The notes under the pieces were generated by a model that saw only the letters and a program-made list of their open reading frames with translations, had not been told where the DNA came from and made no database searches. Position numbers and translations under genes: made by a program. DNA of 64,000 bases, taken from Ectothiorhodospira mobilis. GTDB taxonomy: Bacteria > Pseudomonadota > Gammaproteobacteria > Ectothiorhodospirales > Ectothiorhodospiraceae. Numbering within the stretch: the first letter of the stretch is position 1; the number at the start of each line of letters is the position of its first letter. The stretch covers positions 62,001-126,000 of the forward strand of contig NZ_FOUO01000006.1 of NCBI RefSeq assembly GCF_900114895.1, read 5' to 3'. This document shows, piece after piece, positions 37,221-47,341 of this stretch.

Positions 37221-38280
37221 CCTTCAGCTCCACGGGCAGCAGCATGGAGAACACCGTGCGGCCGGGGCGCGAGGTGCACTCGATGAGGCCGCCATGCTGG
37301 TTGATCAGGGATTGGGCGATGGACAGCCCAAGGCCGGTGCCCCCGTCCCGGTGGGACACCATGGGGAAGAAGATGCGCTCGCGGATCTCCTCGCTGATGC
37401 CGGGGCCGTCGTCGATCACCTGCACCAGGGCTACCAGTTTGTGGCGCACCTGGCCGATGGTGTATTGGCGCAGCACCCGGGTGCGCAGGCGCACGTGGCC
37501 CTGTTCCCCCACCGCCTGCACGGCGTTGCGCACCAGGTTGAGGATGGACTGGATGAGCATGTCCTGGTCCGCGTTCACCTCCGGGATGCTAGGGTCGTAG
37601 TCGGTGTCCATGCGCACCCCGGCCGGGGCCTCCGCCGCCACCAGGCCGCGCACGTGCTCCAGGGCCTTGTGGATGTTGATGTGTTGCCGCCGGGGCAGGT
37701 TGTTGGGGCCCAGCATGCGGTTCACCAGGTTCTGCAGCCGGTCCGCCTCGCCGATGATGATGCGGGTGTATTCCCGCAGCTCGGCCTCCGGCAGTTCCAG
37801 TTCCAGCAGTTGGGCGGCGCCGCGCAGGCCCCCCAGGGGGTTCTTGATCTCGTGGGCCAGGCCCCGCAGCAGGGCGCGGGTGGCGGATTGCTGGTTGATG
37901 AGCTGCTCCTCCCGGGTGATGCGCAGCTGGCGGTCCACCTGGATGAGCTCGATGAGCAGGCGCTGCGGCAGGCCCGGGTCCGAGATGGGGGAGACGGTGA
38001 GGTCCACGGTGATCTCCCGGTCGTAGTGCAGGGCCAGGACCCGTTCCCGTTCGGTGAAGGGATGGCCGGTGTCCAGGGACTGGCGCAGGCTGTCCACCAG
38101 GGGTTCGTCCTCCCGCAGCAGCTCCCGGATGGGCAGGCCGCGGATGCGGTTGAGACTGATCTCCATGAGCATCTCGGCCGCCGGGTTCATGAATTCCAGG
38201 CGCAGCCCCTCGTCCACCGTGAGCACGGCGGTGGTGAGGTGGTCCATGAGATGGCGGTGCAGGTGGGGATCCGGCGTCAT
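37213..38280 (-). CDS. ntrB: Nitrogen regulation sensor kinase NtrB
   Basis: 355 residues: N-terminal PAS domain (LMDHLTTAVLTVDEGLRLEFMNPAAEML), phosphoacceptor GLAHEIKNPLGGLRGAAQLL, and ATPase motifs NLVRNAVQA, DDGPGI and GGTGLGLSIAQSL. It controls NtrC phosphorylation with PII. I chose ATG 38280, which has AGGA five bases upstream. Its upstream region carries NtrC-box-like palindromes, suggesting autoregulation separate from glnA. Confidence 0.96.
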   Translation of the reverse strand: MTPDPHLHRHLMDHLTTAVLTVDEGLRLEFMNPAAEMLMEISLNRIRGLPIRELLREDEPLVDSLRQSLDTGHPFTERERVLALHYDREITVDLTVSPISDPGLPQRLLIELIQVDRQLRITREEQLINQQSATRALLRGLAHEIKNPLGGLRGAAQLLELELPEAELREYTRIIIGEADRLQNLVNRMLGPNNLPRRQHINIHKALEHVRGLVAAEAPAGVRMDTDYDPSIPEVNADQDMLIQSILNLVRNAVQAVGEQGHVRLRTRVLRQYTIGQVRHKLVALVQVIDDGPGISEEIRERIFFPMVSHRDGGTGLGLSIAQSLINQHGGLIECTSRPGRTVFSMLLPVELKDD

Positions 38281-38361
38281 GGGCATCCTGCTGCAAGAAA
38301 CGAACCAGGGGCAAAGAGGGCGCCCTGCGGCCCCGGGCCGGGGTGGCCGGCGGCGGGGTTC

Positions 38362-38387
38362 GGTGCATCATGCACCATTTTGGGGCA
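38362..38387. promoter_or_regulatory. NtrC-box-like palindromes upstream of ntrB
   Basis: TGCACCATTTTGGGGCA (38371-38387) matches the NtrC pattern TGCACCA-N3-TGGTGCA with one mismatch. It overlaps GGTGCA-TCA-TGCACC (38362-38376), a second dyad. They lie ~90 bases before the ntrB start. Confidence 0.6.
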
Positions 38388-38439
38388 GAGCGGGAACGGG
38401 CCGGTGCGTCCCGCCGTGCCGGGGGTTCCAGGCGGCGGT

Positions 38440-39003
38440 TCAGCCGTCCCGGGGTCGGGTCTGCTGCCGCACGGTGGTGCGCTGGAGATGGAAGCGGCTC
38501 TCCTCGGAGCGTTGCAGCACCGTGCCGTCGGCGTCGATCACCTCGGCCCGCAGGGTGTGGGTGCCGGGGTCCACCTGGCTGAGGGCGAAGCGGTTGCCGG
38601 CGCCGCTGCCCATGGCCTGGCCATCCAGCAGCAGGCGGATGCGGTGATCCTCCCCCTGTTGCAGGGCCGGTTCGGTGGTCACGGCCACCTGCACCTCGCC
38701 GGTGTTGGTGCGCACCACGCCGTCGTCGGGGGGCTGGGTGATCTGCACGCGGGTGTAGCCCTGGTCCGAGGCCTCTTCCTCCCCATCCAGGGGGCGCTGC
38801 AGGATGCGGCGGGCCTCGGCCTCGGGGAGGCCGGGGGTGGTGGCGGCGGGGGCGTCCACCCGGACGCGGGCCGCCTCCACCCCTTCCGGCGGGGTGTCGC
38901 CGTAGACCGTGCGGCCCTCGGCGTCGGTCCAGCGGTAGATCTCGGCCTGGACCGGCAGGGCCAGGGCCAGCAGCAGCATCGGCAGGGCGGTGGGACGGCG
39001 CAT
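38440..39003 (-). CDS. DUF4124 domain-containing exported protein
   Basis: 187 residues. A signal peptide (PTALPMLLLALALPVQA) precedes the DUF4124 motif EIYRWTDAEGRTVYGDTPPEG. The C-terminal half looks like a beta-sandwich (VAVTTEPALQQGEDHRIRLLLDG, VDPGTHTLRAEVIDADG). Found often beside glnA/ntrBC in gammaproteobacteria; function unknown, probably periplasmic. Located between glnA and ntrB on the same strand, after the glnA terminator. Confidence 0.88.
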   Translation of the reverse strand: MRRPTALPMLLLALALPVQAEIYRWTDAEGRTVYGDTPPEGVEAARVRVDAPAATTPGLPEAEARRILQRPLDGEEEASDQGYTRVQITQPPDDGVVRTNTGEVQVAVTTEPALQQGEDHRIRLLLDGQAMGSGAGNRFALSQVDPGTHTLRAEVIDADGTVLQRSEESRFHLQRTTVRQQTRPRDG

Positions 39004-39080
39004 GGGGGCATCTCCGGCGCGAGGCATCGCATGACGATAGGGCCGGCGGCGGCGGCATGCAAGGGCCGGGGGGCGGATAC

Positions 39081-39107
39081 AAAAAACCCCCGGATGACCG
39101 GGGGTTT
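39081..39107 (-). terminator. Terminator after glnA
   Basis: Minus strand: AAACCCCCGG-TCAT-CCGGGGGTTTTTT, a strong stem with six Ts, 26 bases past the glnA stop. Confidence 0.85.
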
Positions 39108-39133
39108 GTCGATGCCTGCCGGGGAGGTCCGGC

Positions 39134-40543
39134 TCAGAGGCTGTAGTACAGATCGAACTCCACCGGGTGGGTGGTCATGCGCAGGCGGGTGACGTCCTCC
39201 ATCTTCAGGTCGATGTAGGCGTCGATCACGTCATCGGTGAAGACACCGCCGGCCTTGAGGAACTCGCGGTCCTTGTCCAGGGCCTCCAGGGCCTGGTCCA
39301 GGGAGGCGCATACCTGCGGGATCTGCTTCTCCTCCTCCGGGGGCAGGTCATAGAGGTTCTTGTCCATGGCCTCGCCCGGGTGGATCTTGTTCTGGATGCC
39401 GTCCAGACCCGCCATGAGCATGGCCGCGAAGGCCAGGTAGGGGTTGGCGGCAGAGTCGGGGAAGCGCACCTCGATGCGCCGGGCCTTGGGGCTGGACACC
39501 CAGGGGATGCGGATGGAGGCGGAACGGTTGCGGGCGGAGTAGGCCAGCATCACCGGGGCCTCGAAGCCGGGCACCAGGCGCTTGTAGCTGTTGGTGGCCG
39601 GGTTGGTGAAGGCGTTCAGGGCGCGGGCGTGCTTGATGATGCCGCCGATGTAGTACAGGGCGGTCTCGGACAGGCCGCCGTACTTGTCGCCGGCGAACAG
39701 GTTCTGGCCGTCCTTGGACAGGGACATGTGCACGTGCATGCCGCTGCCGTTGTCCCCCACCAGGGGCTTGGGCATGAAGGTGGCGGTCTTGCCGTAGTTG
39801 TGGGCCACGTTCTGGATGACGTACTTGAGGGTCAGCACCTCGTCCGCCTTGCGGGTGAGGGCGGCGGGGCCGACGCCGATCTCGCACTGCCCGGCGGTGG
39901 CCACCTCGTGGTGGTGCACCTCGGTGGTCAGGCCCATCTCTTCCAGGGCCAGGCACATGGCCGAGCGCAGGTCCTGCAGGCTGTCCACCGGCGGCACCGG
40001 GAAGTAGCCGCCCTTGACCGTGGGGCGGTGGCCGATGTTGCCGTCCTCGAAGACCTTCTCGGAGTTCCAGCAGGCCTCGTCGGAGTCGATCTGGAAGAAG
40101 CTGCCCTGGATGGAGTTGCCCCACTTGATGTCGTCGAAGACGAAGAACTCGTTCTCCGGCCCGAACATGCAGCCGTCGGCGATGCCGGTGCTGGCCAGGT
40201 AGGCCTCGGCGCGCTTGGCCAGGGAGCGGGGGCAGCGGTCATAGCCCTGCATGGTGGCCGGTTCCACCACGTCGCAGCGGATGATCAGGGTGGGCTCGTC
40301 GAAGAAGGGGTCCAGGACGGCGCTCTCGGTGTCGGGCATGAGGATCATGTCCGATTCGTTGATGCCCTTCCATCCCGCGATGGAGGAGCCGTCGAACATC
40401 TTGCCCCCTTCCAGTTCGTCCTCGTCCACGGTGTGGGCCGGCACGGAGACGTGCTGCTCCTTGCCCCGGCTGTCCACGAAGCGGTAGTCGACGAAGCGGA
40501 CGCCGTTCTCTTTGATGGTCTTGAGTACTTCGGAAGCTGACAT
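39134..40543 (-). CDS. glnA: Glutamine synthetase, type I
   Basis: 469 residues. ATP-dependent ammonia assimilation into glutamine. Seen: [64 protein letters not shown], and the adenylylation-tyrosine region [10 protein letters not shown], so activity should be controlled by GlnE. Dodecameric, cytosolic. GGAGGAG precedes the ATG. Upstream there is a sigma54-like promoter and a perfect NtrC box. Confidence 0.98.
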   Translation of the reverse strand: MSASEVLKTIKENGVRFVDYRFVDSRGKEQHVSVPAHTVDEDELEGGKMFDGSSIAGWKGINESDMILMPDTESAVLDPFFDEPTLIIRCDVVEPATMQGYDRCPRSLAKRAEAYLASTGIADGCMFGPENEFFVFDDIKWGNSIQGSFFQIDSDEACWNSEKVFEDGNIGHRPTVKGGYFPVPPVDSLQDLRSAMCLALEEMGLTTEVHHHEVATAGQCEIGVGPAALTRKADEVLTLKYVIQNVAHNYGKTATFMPKPLVGDNGSGMHVHMSLSKDGQNLFAGDKYGGLSETALYYIGGIIKHARALNAFTNPATNSYKRLVPGFEAPVMLAYSARNRSASIRIPWVSSPKARRIEVRFPDSAANPYLAFAAMLMAGLDGIQNKIHPGEAMDKNLYDLPPEEEKQIPQVCASLDQALEALDKDREFLKAGGVFTDDVIDAYIDLKMEDVTRLRMTTHPVEFDLYYSL

Positions 40544-40626
40544 GCGTGCTCCTCCAGGGGCTTGGGTAAAGTGCCTGCGTCTGCCGCGCCCGTGCGGGGC
40601 GCATGAAAGACGGTCGCGTTGCTCTA

Positions 40627-40642
40627 TGCATGCGCCATGCCA
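40627..40642 (-). promoter_or_regulatory. Sigma54-like promoter of glnA
   Basis: Minus strand TGGCATGGCGCATGCA has GG and GC ten bases apart, matching TGGCAC-N5-TTGCA at most positions. The start would be near 40616, ~73 bases before the glnA ATG, and the NtrC box is centred ~98 bases upstream of it. Confidence 0.55.
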
Positions 40643-40705
40643 TCACCGGCGGTACGGGGGATCCCCCGGATTCGGGCGATGATGGGGCGTAGGGGCAGGA
40701 CATGA

Positions 40706-40721
40706 TGCACCAGTATGGTGC
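40706..40721. promoter_or_regulatory. NtrC binding box of glnA
   Basis: TGCACC-AGTAT-GGTGC, a perfect five-base inverted repeat GCACC/GGTGC matching the NtrC enhancer pattern. It lies just 3' of the cation efflux gene. Confidence 0.75.
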
Positions 40722-40732
40722 GTCTTCTACGA

Positions 40733-41911
40733 TCACGCCCCATCCTGGGGCGACAGGTCCCCGCAGCGGAAGAATACCTGTACCTGGCCGATGTCCTCCA
40801 CCTCCCGGCTGGCGGCGATGAGCTGGCGGGCCAGGGCCCGGGCCCCGGCCGCATCCCCGACGGCGGCCAGGGGCAGGCGCAGTTCCAGGTGGATGCGGCC
40901 GTCCAGGTAGTGCAGGACCACGTCCTCCACGTACCGGGCCCCGGGCACGCCGGCCCAGGCCCGCTGCAGGCGGTCCAGGATCTGGGCGCGGCCGGGGAGA
41001 TGGCTGCTGGGGGCCCGCAACTGGTCGTCCTCCGGGTCGATGTGCACCAGGATGTCCCCCAGTTCCTCGTGTACCCCCCGCAGGGCCCGGCACACCGCCT
41101 CGCTGAGGCGGTGCCCCTCGGAGACGCTGATGCGCGGCGGCACCTGCACATGCACGTCCGCCAGCAGGGTGCCCCCCATGCGCCGGGTGCGCAGGGCGTG
41201 CACCCCGCGGATGTCCCGCAGGGCCCCCACCGCCCGCAGCATGCGGCGCTGTTCTTCCGGCTCTACCCCGGTGTCGATGAGCTCCTGGGCGCTGTTCCAG
41301 ATCAGCTGCGCCCCCATGCGGCCGATGAGCAGGGCCACCAGGATGGCGGCCACGGCGTCCATGGAGGGTACGCCCAGGAGGGTGGCGCCCACCCCCGCCA
41401 GCACCACCAGGGAGGAGACCACGTCGGAGCGGTGGTGCCAGGCGTTGGCCTTGAGCAGGTTGGAGCGCACCCGCCGGGCCACGTGCATGGTGTAGTGATA
41501 CAGCCCCTCCTTGGCCACCACCGCCAGCGCCGCCAGGGCCATGGCCAGGGGGGTGGGGGAGAGCAGGCCGCCGTCGGACAGCAGCCGCCGCCCGGCGTCC
41601 AGGATGATGCCCATGGCCACCCCCGCCAGGATCAGCCCCACGGCCACGGTGGCCAGGGTCTCGATGCGGCCGTGGCCGTAGGGGTGACGGGCATCGGCGG
41701 CCTCGTTGGCCTTGCGCGCGGCGAACAGGACCATGATGTCGCTCACCAGGTCCGAGAGGGTGTGCATGCCGTCCGCCACCAGGGCCTGGGAATGGGCCAG
41801 CAGGCCCCCCACCACCTGGGCCGCCGCCAGAAAGACGTTGGTGACGGCGCCGGTGACGGTGACGCGGCGCATGGCGCGGTAGCGGGTCTCGCTGGGCAGG
41901 CCGGTGGGCAT
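40733..41911 (-). CDS. Cation diffusion facilitator family efflux protein
   Basis: 392 residues. Six membrane segments hold the metal sites [13 protein letters not shown] (HxxxD) and [14 protein letters not shown] (HxxxD), with [14 protein letters not shown] between. Two cytoplasmic domains follow ([39 protein letters not shown]), the second (~310-390) being an extra C-terminal region. It exports Zn, Fe, Co, Mn or similar in exchange for protons; metal specificity is not certain. Starts at ATG 41911; divergent from glyQ. Confidence 0.92.
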   Translation of the reverse strand: MPTGLPSETRYRAMRRVTVTGAVTNVFLAAAQVVGGLLAHSQALVADGMHTLSDLVSDIMVLFAARKANEAADARHPYGHGRIETLATVAVGLILAGVAMGIILDAGRRLLSDGGLLSPTPLAMALAALAVVAKEGLYHYTMHVARRVRSNLLKANAWHHRSDVVSSLVVLAGVGATLLGVPSMDAVAAILVALLIGRMGAQLIWNSAQELIDTGVEPEEQRRMLRAVGALRDIRGVHALRTRRMGGTLLADVHVQVPPRISVSEGHRLSEAVCRALRGVHEELGDILVHIDPEDDQLRAPSSHLPGRAQILDRLQRAWAGVPGARYVEDVVLHYLDGRIHLELRLPLAAVGDAAGARALARQLIAASREVEDIGQVQVFFRCGDLSPQDGA

Positions 41912-42104
41912 GGTTCGGGCAAGGGTGATGGGTGCAGAGCCGCCATGGTACCGCGTCCGGGCCCCGCGGGGGGTGATGCGGCGCAATGGGCGGCCGCGAT
42001 CCGGGAGGCGGTCGGCGCTGGCCGCCGATGCGCGCCCGCCGTTATACTGCAAGGCTTTGCGCGCAATGCGCCCTTCGTCCACAACGCCTATGCCGGATCC
42101 GTCC

Positions 42105-43040
42105 ATGTCATCGCCCACGCCATCGTACGATGTCTCCACCTTCCAGGGCCTGATCCTGGCCCTGCAGGACTACTGGGCGCGCCAGGGGTGCGTGCTGCTC
42201 CAGCCCTACGACATGGAGATGGGGGCGGGCACCTTCCACTGGGCCACCTTCCTGCGGGCCGTGGGCCCCGAGCCCTGGCGCACCGCCTACGTGCAGCCCT
42301 CCCGCCGCCCCACCGACGGGCGCTACGGCGAGAACCCCAACCGCCTGCAGCACTATTACCAGTTCCAGGTGCTGCTCAAGCCCTCGCCGCCGGACTTCCA
42401 GGACCTGTACCTGGGCTCGCTGCGGGCCGTGGGCATCGACCCCCTGGTGCACGATGTCCGCTTCGTGGAGGACAACTGGGAATCCCCCACCCTGGGGGCC
42501 TGGGGCCTGGGCTGGGAGGTGTGGCTCAACGGCATGGAGGTGACCCAGTTCACCTACTTCCAGCAGGTGGGCGGCCTGGATTGCCGCCCCGTGAGCGGCG
42601 AGATCACCTACGGCCTGGAGCGCATCGCCATGTATCTCCAGGGGGTGGAGAGCGTCTATGACCTGGTGTGGACCCGGGGCCCCCAGGGTGCGGTGACCTA
42701 CGGCGATGTCTATCACCAGAACGAGGTGGAGCAGTCCACCTACAACTTCGAACACGCCGATGTGGACCGGCTCTTTCACTGGTTCGAGACCTGCGAGGCC
42801 CAGAGCCGGTATCTCATCGAGCAGGGGCTGCCCCTGCCGGCCTACGAGCAGATGCTCAAGGCCTCCCACACCTTCAACCTGCTGGACGCCCGCCGGGCCA
42901 TCTCCGTGACCGAACGCCAGCGGTACATCCTGCGGGTGCGGGAGCTGGCCCGGGCCGTGGCCCGCACCTACTACGAGGCCCGCGAGGCCCTGGGATTCCC
43001 CATGCTGCAGACGGCCCTGGCCGGGGGGGAAGCACGATGA
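42105..43040 (+). CDS. glyQ: Glycyl-tRNA synthetase alpha subunit
   Basis: 311 residues. Catalytic subunit of the bacterial alpha2beta2 Gly[69 protein letters not shown], and the long conserved C-terminal half. I chose ATG 42105; ATG 42090 is an alternative. The ATGA overlap with glyS shows translational coupling. First gene of glyQ-glyS-gmhB-plsC. Confidence 0.97.
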   Translation: MSSPTPSYDVSTFQGLILALQDYWARQGCVLLQPYDMEMGAGTFHWATFLRAVGPEPWRTAYVQPSRRPTDGRYGENPNRLQHYYQFQVLLKPSPPDFQDLYLGSLRAVGIDPLVHDVRFVEDNWESPTLGAWGLGWEVWLNGMEVTQFTYFQQVGGLDCRPVSGEITYGLERIAMYLQGVESVYDLVWTRGPQGAVTYGDVYHQNEVEQSTYNFEHADVDRLFHWFETCEAQSRYLIEQGLPLPAYEQMLKASHTFNLLDARRAISVTERQRYILRVRELARAVARTYYEAREALGFPMLQTALAGGEAR

Positions 43041-45109
43041 GCGAGCGCAGCGACCTGCTGATCGAGATCGGCACCGAGGAACTGCCGCCCAAGGCCCTGA
43101 CGACCCTGCGGGACGCCTTTGTCGACGGCGTACGCCGGGGGCTGGAGGCGGCCGGTCTGGCCCCTGCCGGGGCCCGCGGCCTGGCCGCGCCGCGGCGCCT
43201 GGCGGTGTTGCTGCAGGGGGTGCCCCTGCGCCAGGCGGACCGGCCCATGGAGCGCCGCGGTCCGGCGGTGCAGGCCGCCTTCGATGCCGAGGGCCGGCCC
43301 ACCCGTGCCGCCGAGGGTTTCGCCCGTTCCTGCGGCGTGGCCGTGGCCGATCTGGAACGCATGGAGACGGACAAGGGGGCCTGGCTGGTGTATCGCCACG
43401 TGGAGCCCGGCCGCGCCGCCCAGGATCTGATCCCCGATGTGGTGGCGGGCGCCCTGGCGGGGCTGCCCATCCCCAAGCGCATGCGCTGGGGGGATGGCGA
43501 CGCCGAGTTCGTGCGCCCGGTGCACTGGGTGGTGCTGCTGCTGGGGGACCGGGTGATCCCGGCCACCATCCTGGGGGTCCAGGCCGGGGGCGAGACCCGC
43601 GGGCACCGCTTCCATCACCCCGAGCCCCTGCCCCTGGCCGCCCCCGCGGACTATCTGCCGGTGCTGGAGCAGCGCGGTCATGTGCTGGCGGACTTCGAGG
43701 CCCGGCGCGAGGTCATCCGCACCCAGGTGGAGCGGGCCGCCGCCGAGGCGGGGGGACGGGCCGTGGTGGAGCCCGAGCTGCTGGATGAGGTCACCGCCCT
43801 GGTGGAATGGCCGGTGGCGGTGCTGGGCCACTTCGACGCCCGTTTCCTGGAGGTGCCCCAGGAGGCCCTGATCTCCACCATGCAGGACAACCAGAAGTAC
43901 TTCCCGGTGGTGGATGATGCGGGCCGGCTCATGCCCCATTTCATCACCATCAGCAACGTGGACTCCCGGGAGCTGGAGCGGGTGCGCGAGGGCAACGAGC
44001 GGGTCATCCGCCCCCGCTTCGCCGATGCCGAGTTCTTCTGGAACCAGGACCGCAAGCGCCCCCTGGAGAGCCACCTGGAGGGGCTGCGCCAGGTGGTCTT
44101 CCAGCAGAAGCTGGGCACGCTGTATGACAAGACCCAGCGGGTGACGGCCCTGGCGGAGCACCTGGCCGGGGCCCTGGGCGCCCCGGCGGATCCGGTGCGC
44201 CGCGCCGCCCGCCTGAGCAAGTGCGACCTGCAGACCCTGATGGTCTACGAGTTCACCGAGCTGCAGGGGGTCATGGGCCGCTATTACGCCCTGCACGACG
44301 GCGAGCCCGAGGCCGTGGCCCGGGCCCTGGAGGAGCAGTACCTGCCGCGCCAAGCCGGCGACGCCCTGCCTTCGGATACGGTGGGGCAGGTGCTGGCCCT
44401 GGCGGATCGCCTGGACACCCTCACGGGGATCTTCGCCATCGGCCTCAAGCCCAGCGGCACCAAGGACCCCTTCGGCCTGCGCCGCGCCGCCCTGGGGGTG
44501 CTGCGCATCCTGGTGGAGGCCGGTCTGCCCCTGGACCTGGAGGACCTGCTGCAGCGGGCCGCCGCCCAGCACGACCCGGTGGTCTCGGCGCCGGCGGCCG
44601 TGCCCCAGGTGCTGGAGTACATGCTGGAGCGGCTGCGGGCCTATTACCAGGACCGGGGCATCCGCCCCGAGGTGTTCGAGGCGGTGCGCGCGGTGCATCC
44701 CACCCGGCCCCTGGACTTCGACCGGCGCGTGCGCGCCGTGGAGCACTTCCGCACCCTGCCCCAGGCGGAGGCCCTGGCGGCGGCCCACAAGCGCATCCAC
44801 AACATCCTGCGCAAGGTGGAGGGGGAACTGCCCGCGGTGGTGGATCCCGCCCTGCTGGCGGAACCGGCGGAGCAGGCCCTGCACGCGCGCCTGGAGGCCC
44901 TGCAGGGGGAGGTGACGGCGCAGCTGGATGGCGGCGATTACAGCGGCGGCCTCACCGCCCTGGCGGCCCTGCGCGAGCCGGTGGACGCCTTCTTCGACCA
45001 GGTGATGGTGATGGCCGAGGACCCGGCCCTGCGGGATAACCGCATCGCCCTGCTGAACCAGCTGGCGGCCCTGTTCCTGCGGGTGGCCGACCTCTCGCGG
45101 CTGCCGTGA
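43037..45109 (+). CDS. glyS: Glycyl-tRNA synthetase beta subunit
   Basis: 690 residues, the expected length. Starts [16 protein letters not shown] and contains [80 protein letters not shown] and [20 protein letters not shown]. The subunit carries tRNA binding and HD-like domains. It overlaps glyQ by four bases and gmhB by four bases, so one operon. Confidence 0.97.
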   Translation: MSERSDLLIEIGTEELPPKALTTLRDAFVDGVRRGLEAAGLAPAGARGLAAPRRLAVLLQGVPLRQADRPMERRGPAVQAAFDAEGRPTRAAEGFARSCGVAVADLERMETDKGAWLVYRHVEPGRAAQDLIPDVVAGALAGLPIPKRMRWGDGDAEFVRPVHWVVLLLGDRVIPATILGVQAGGETRGHRFHHPEPLPLAAPADYLPVLEQRGHVLADFEARREVIRTQVERAAAEAGGRAVVEPELLDEVTALVEWPVAVLGHFDARFLEVPQEALISTMQDNQKYFPVVDDAGRLMPHFITISNVDSRELERVREGNERVIRPRFADAEFFWNQDRKRPLESHLEGLRQVVFQQKLGTLYDKTQRVTALAEHLAGALGAPADPVRRAARLSKCDLQTLMVYEFTELQGVMGRYYALHDGEPEAVARALEEQYLPRQAGDALPSDTVGQVLALADRLDTLTGIFAIGLKPSGTKDPFGLRRAALGVLRILVEAGLPLDLEDLLQRAAAQHDPVVSAPAAVPQVLEYMLERLRAYYQDRGIRPEVFEAVRAVHPTRPLDFDRRVRAVEHFRTLPQAEALAAAHKRIHNILRKVEGELPAVVDPALLAEPAEQALHARLEALQGEVTAQLDGGDYSGGLTALAALREPVDAFFDQVMVMAEDPALRDNRIALLNQLAALFLRVADLSRLP

Positions 45110-45675
45110 CGGGCGAGGGCGCGCGGCTCGTCATCCTGGACCGGGATGGCGTCATCAACCGGGACTCCCCGGACTACATCAAGTCGCCCCAGGAATGGAT
45201 TCCCCTGCCCGGCAGCCTGGAGGCCATCGCCCGCCTGACCCGGGCGGGCTGGCGCGTGGCGGTGGCCACCAACCAGTCCGGTCTGGCCCGGGGGCTGTTC
45301 GACGCCGCCACCCTGGAGGCCATCCACGAACGCATGCGCCGGGCCGTGGAGGCCGCCGGCGGGCGCATCCACCTCATCCATCATTGCCCCCACGGGCCCG
45401 AGGACGGCTGTGACTGCCGCAAGCCCCGGCCGGGGCTGTTGCATCGCATCGCCCGGGACCTGGACGTTCCCCTGGAGGGGGTCCCGGTGGTGGGGGATTC
45501 GGCCCGGGACCTGGAGGCGGCCCGGGCCGCCGGCTGCCGTCCCATCCTGGTGCGCACCGGCAAAGGCGAGGGCACCCTGGTCCGGGGGGCGCTGCCCGCG
45601 CAGACCGAGGTCTTCCCGGATCTGGCGGCGGTGGTGGAGCACCTGCTGGCAGAGGAGGCGGGGCATGGGGACTGA
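45106..45675 (+). CDS. gmhB: D-glycero-beta-D-manno-heptose-1,7-bisphosphate 7-phosphatase
   Basis: 189-residue HAD phosphatase in LPS core heptose synthesis. Seen: nucleophile LDRDGVINRDS, SLEAIARLTRAGWRVAVATNQSG, the zinc loop HHCPHGPEDGCDCRKPRPG, and VGDSARDLEAARAAGC. The GTG start overlaps the glyS stop; plsC begins inside its last codons. The glyS-gmhB-plsC linkage is common in gammaproteobacteria. Confidence 0.95.
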   Translation: MTGEGARLVILDRDGVINRDSPDYIKSPQEWIPLPGSLEAIARLTRAGWRVAVATNQSGLARGLFDAATLEAIHERMRRAVEAAGGRIHLIHHCPHGPEDGCDCRKPRPGLLHRIARDLDVPLEGVPVVGDSARDLEAARAAGCRPILVRTGKGEGTLVRGALPAQTEVFPDLAAVVEHLLAEEAGHGD

Positions 45676-46474
45676 GGCCATGACCCGCCACCCGGGCCGG
45701 GCCCGGCTGGTCCTGCGCTCCGCCCTGTTCTGGTTCGGCCTGGCCGGGTCCACCGTGGTCTTCGCCCTGGCCTCGCCCCTGCTCCTGCCCCTGGACTGGC
45801 ACGGGCGCTTCCGGGTGATGTCCCAGTGGAGCCGTTTCAACGCCTGGTGGCTGCAGCGCACCTGCCGTCTGCGCTATCGGGTCACCGGACGCGAGCACCT
45901 GACGCCCCAGGCGGCGGTGCTCATGTGCAAGCACCAGTCCGCCTGGGAGACCCTGGTGCTGCAGCGCTTTATCCCGCCCCAGGTGTGGGTGCTCAAGCGG
46001 GAGTTGATGCGCATCCCCTTCTTCGGCTGGGGCATGGCCCTGATGGACCCCATCGCCGTGGACCGCCGTGCCGGCCGCCGCGCCATGGCGCAGATGCTGA
46101 CCCAGGGGCTGGACCGCCTGGGGCGGGGGCTGTGGGTGGTGGTGTTCCCGGAGGGGACCCGCACCCGTCCCGGGGAGCGTGTGCGCTACAAGCTGGGCGG
46201 GGCGGTGCTGGCGGCCCGCAGCGGCCGTCCGGTGATCCCCGTGGCCCATAACGCCGGCCTGTACTGGCCCAAGGGGAGTTTCCTCAAGTATCCGGGCACC
46301 GTGGACGTGGAGATCGGCCCCCCCATCCCCACCCAGGGGCGCGAGCCCGGGGAGATCATGGCCGAGGTGGCCGCCTGGATCGAGGCCCGCACCGATGCCC
46401 TCTGCGGCCTCACCCCGGATCCGTCCCCGGCCACCGCCCCCGGGGCCCTGGAGCGGGACACGGCCGCTGAATAA
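45665..46474 (+). CDS. plsC: 1-acyl-sn-glycerol-3-phosphate acyltransferase
   Basis: 269 residues. One membrane segment near the N-terminus, then the acyltransferase motifs KHQSAWET (H-x4-E rather than the commoner H-x4-D), VFPEGTRTRPG and RPVIPVAHNAG. It makes phosphatidic acid at the inner membrane. GGAGG lies six bases before ATG 45665, favouring it over ATG 45680. Overlaps gmhB by 11 bases. Confidence 0.93.
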   Translation: MGTEAMTRHPGRARLVLRSALFWFGLAGSTVVFALASPLLLPLDWHGRFRVMSQWSRFNAWWLQRTCRLRYRVTGREHLTPQAAVLMCKHQSAWETLVLQRFIPPQVWVLKRELMRIPFFGWGMALMDPIAVDRRAGRRAMAQMLTQGLDRLGRGLWVVVFPEGTRTRPGERVRYKLGGAVLAARSGRPVIPVAHNAGLYWPKGSFLKYPGTVDVEIGPPIPTQGREPGEIMAEVAAWIEARTDALCGLTPDPSPATAPGALERDTAAE

Positions 46475-46496
46475 CCGACTCCCGCCAATCCAGCAG

Positions 46497-46757
46497 CTAG
46501 CGGTAATGAAAACGGCAGGCGAGCACGCGGATGGAGGTCTCGTTCACCTCATAAACCAGCCGGTGCTCGAGGTTGATCCGCCGGGACCAGCAGCCCGAAA
46601 GTTCGAATTTGAGGGCTTCGGGCTTGCCCCGTCCCTCGAAAGGGTCACGAGCCGCTTCCTCGATCAAATCCAGAATCTTGCGGGCGGTGCGGTGATCATG
46701 CCGGAGCCACCACTGGAGGTCTTCCAGGGCAGCCGGATCCAGAAGGATCTGCCTCAC
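46497..46757 (-). CDS. yoeB: YoeB-type mRNA interferase toxin
   Basis: 86 residues. DPAALEDLQWWLRHDHRTARKILDLIEEAARDPFEGRGKPEALKFELSGCWSRRINLEHRLVYEV ends in ACRFHYR (given here in family terms: Txe/YoeB), with the catalytic Glu, Arg, His and Tyr positions typical of the family present. It cleaves mRNA at the ribosome. It follows its YefM-type antitoxin with a four-base overlap, convergent to plsC. Confidence 0.93.
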   Translation of the reverse strand: MRQILLDPAALEDLQWWLRHDHRTARKILDLIEEAARDPFEGRGKPEALKFELSGCWSRRINLEHRLVYEVNETSIRVLACRFHYR

Positions 46758-47017
46758 CGCGAGAGCCTGTCCCTTGCGTCCCCCAGCGACACCGCTTCCT
46801 CCTCCCCGCGCGCCCGGGCCTGGCGCAGACGCTCGGCGTTGGCGGGGTTGCCTAGCAGGTACAGGGTTTCCTGCAGTCCGGTGTAGTCCTCCTCGGCCAT
46901 GAGGACAGCTGCGCTACCCCCACGGCGCTCGATCCGCACGGGGGTGTGGTCCGTACCGACCCGGTCGATGAGCTCCTTCAGGTGATTCCGGGCATCCGTA
47001 TAACTGATGGTTTCCAT
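46754..47017 (-). CDS. yefM: YefM-type antitoxin (Phd/YefM)
   Basis: 87 residues. METISYTDARNHLKELIDRV and VRIERRGGSAAVLMAEEDY are the DNA-binding and dimer part; LLGNPANAERLRQARARG is the toxin-binding segment. GGGGGAG lies just before ATG 47017, favouring it over an earlier in-frame start. It neutralises YoeB and represses the operon. Confidence 0.93.
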   Translation of the reverse strand: METISYTDARNHLKELIDRVGTDHTPVRIERRGGSAAVLMAEEDYTGLQETLYLLGNPANAERLRQARARGEEEAVSLGDARDRLSR

Positions 47018-47030
47018 GACTCCCCCTGAC

Positions 47031-47053
47031 ATGACAGGTTTTGTGTCATTTTA
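47031..47053 (-). promoter_or_regulatory. Operator and -10 box of the yefM-yoeB module
   Basis: ATGACA-N7-TGTCAT (47031-47049) is a perfect six-base inverted repeat starting 14 bases before the antitoxin ATG. It abuts a minus-strand -10 TAAAAT (47048-47053). The -35 is unclear. Confidence 0.5.
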
Positions 47054-47341
47054 GAAGGGGGAGCGCGCGCAGAGCAATCCTTCGAGCAGGGGCACTCTCT
47101 TCGGGGACGCCCGGGAGCAGGAGACCGGGCACCCTGGCGGCCAGAGTTCAGGCCATCGCCGAGCTCCAGGCGCAGGCCGGCGGAGCGGGTCGGCTCCGGT
47201 GTCGTCTCCCTGTTCATCCTGGGGCTATCGTGGCGCCCTCGTCCTCGGCACGCTCGATGGCCTCTGGCTGTCCGTACTCAGCCTTCGTGACCGTGACTGA
47301 GCCGCGGTTGGGTAGACCTGGTGCCGCCCTGGCAGGCGGGC
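47054..47341. other. Gene-free interval
   Basis: 288 bases between the yefM promoter and the tcdA stop. I see no gene, tRNA or clear terminator. Short frames here lack ribosome sites and family motifs. Confidence 0.4.
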
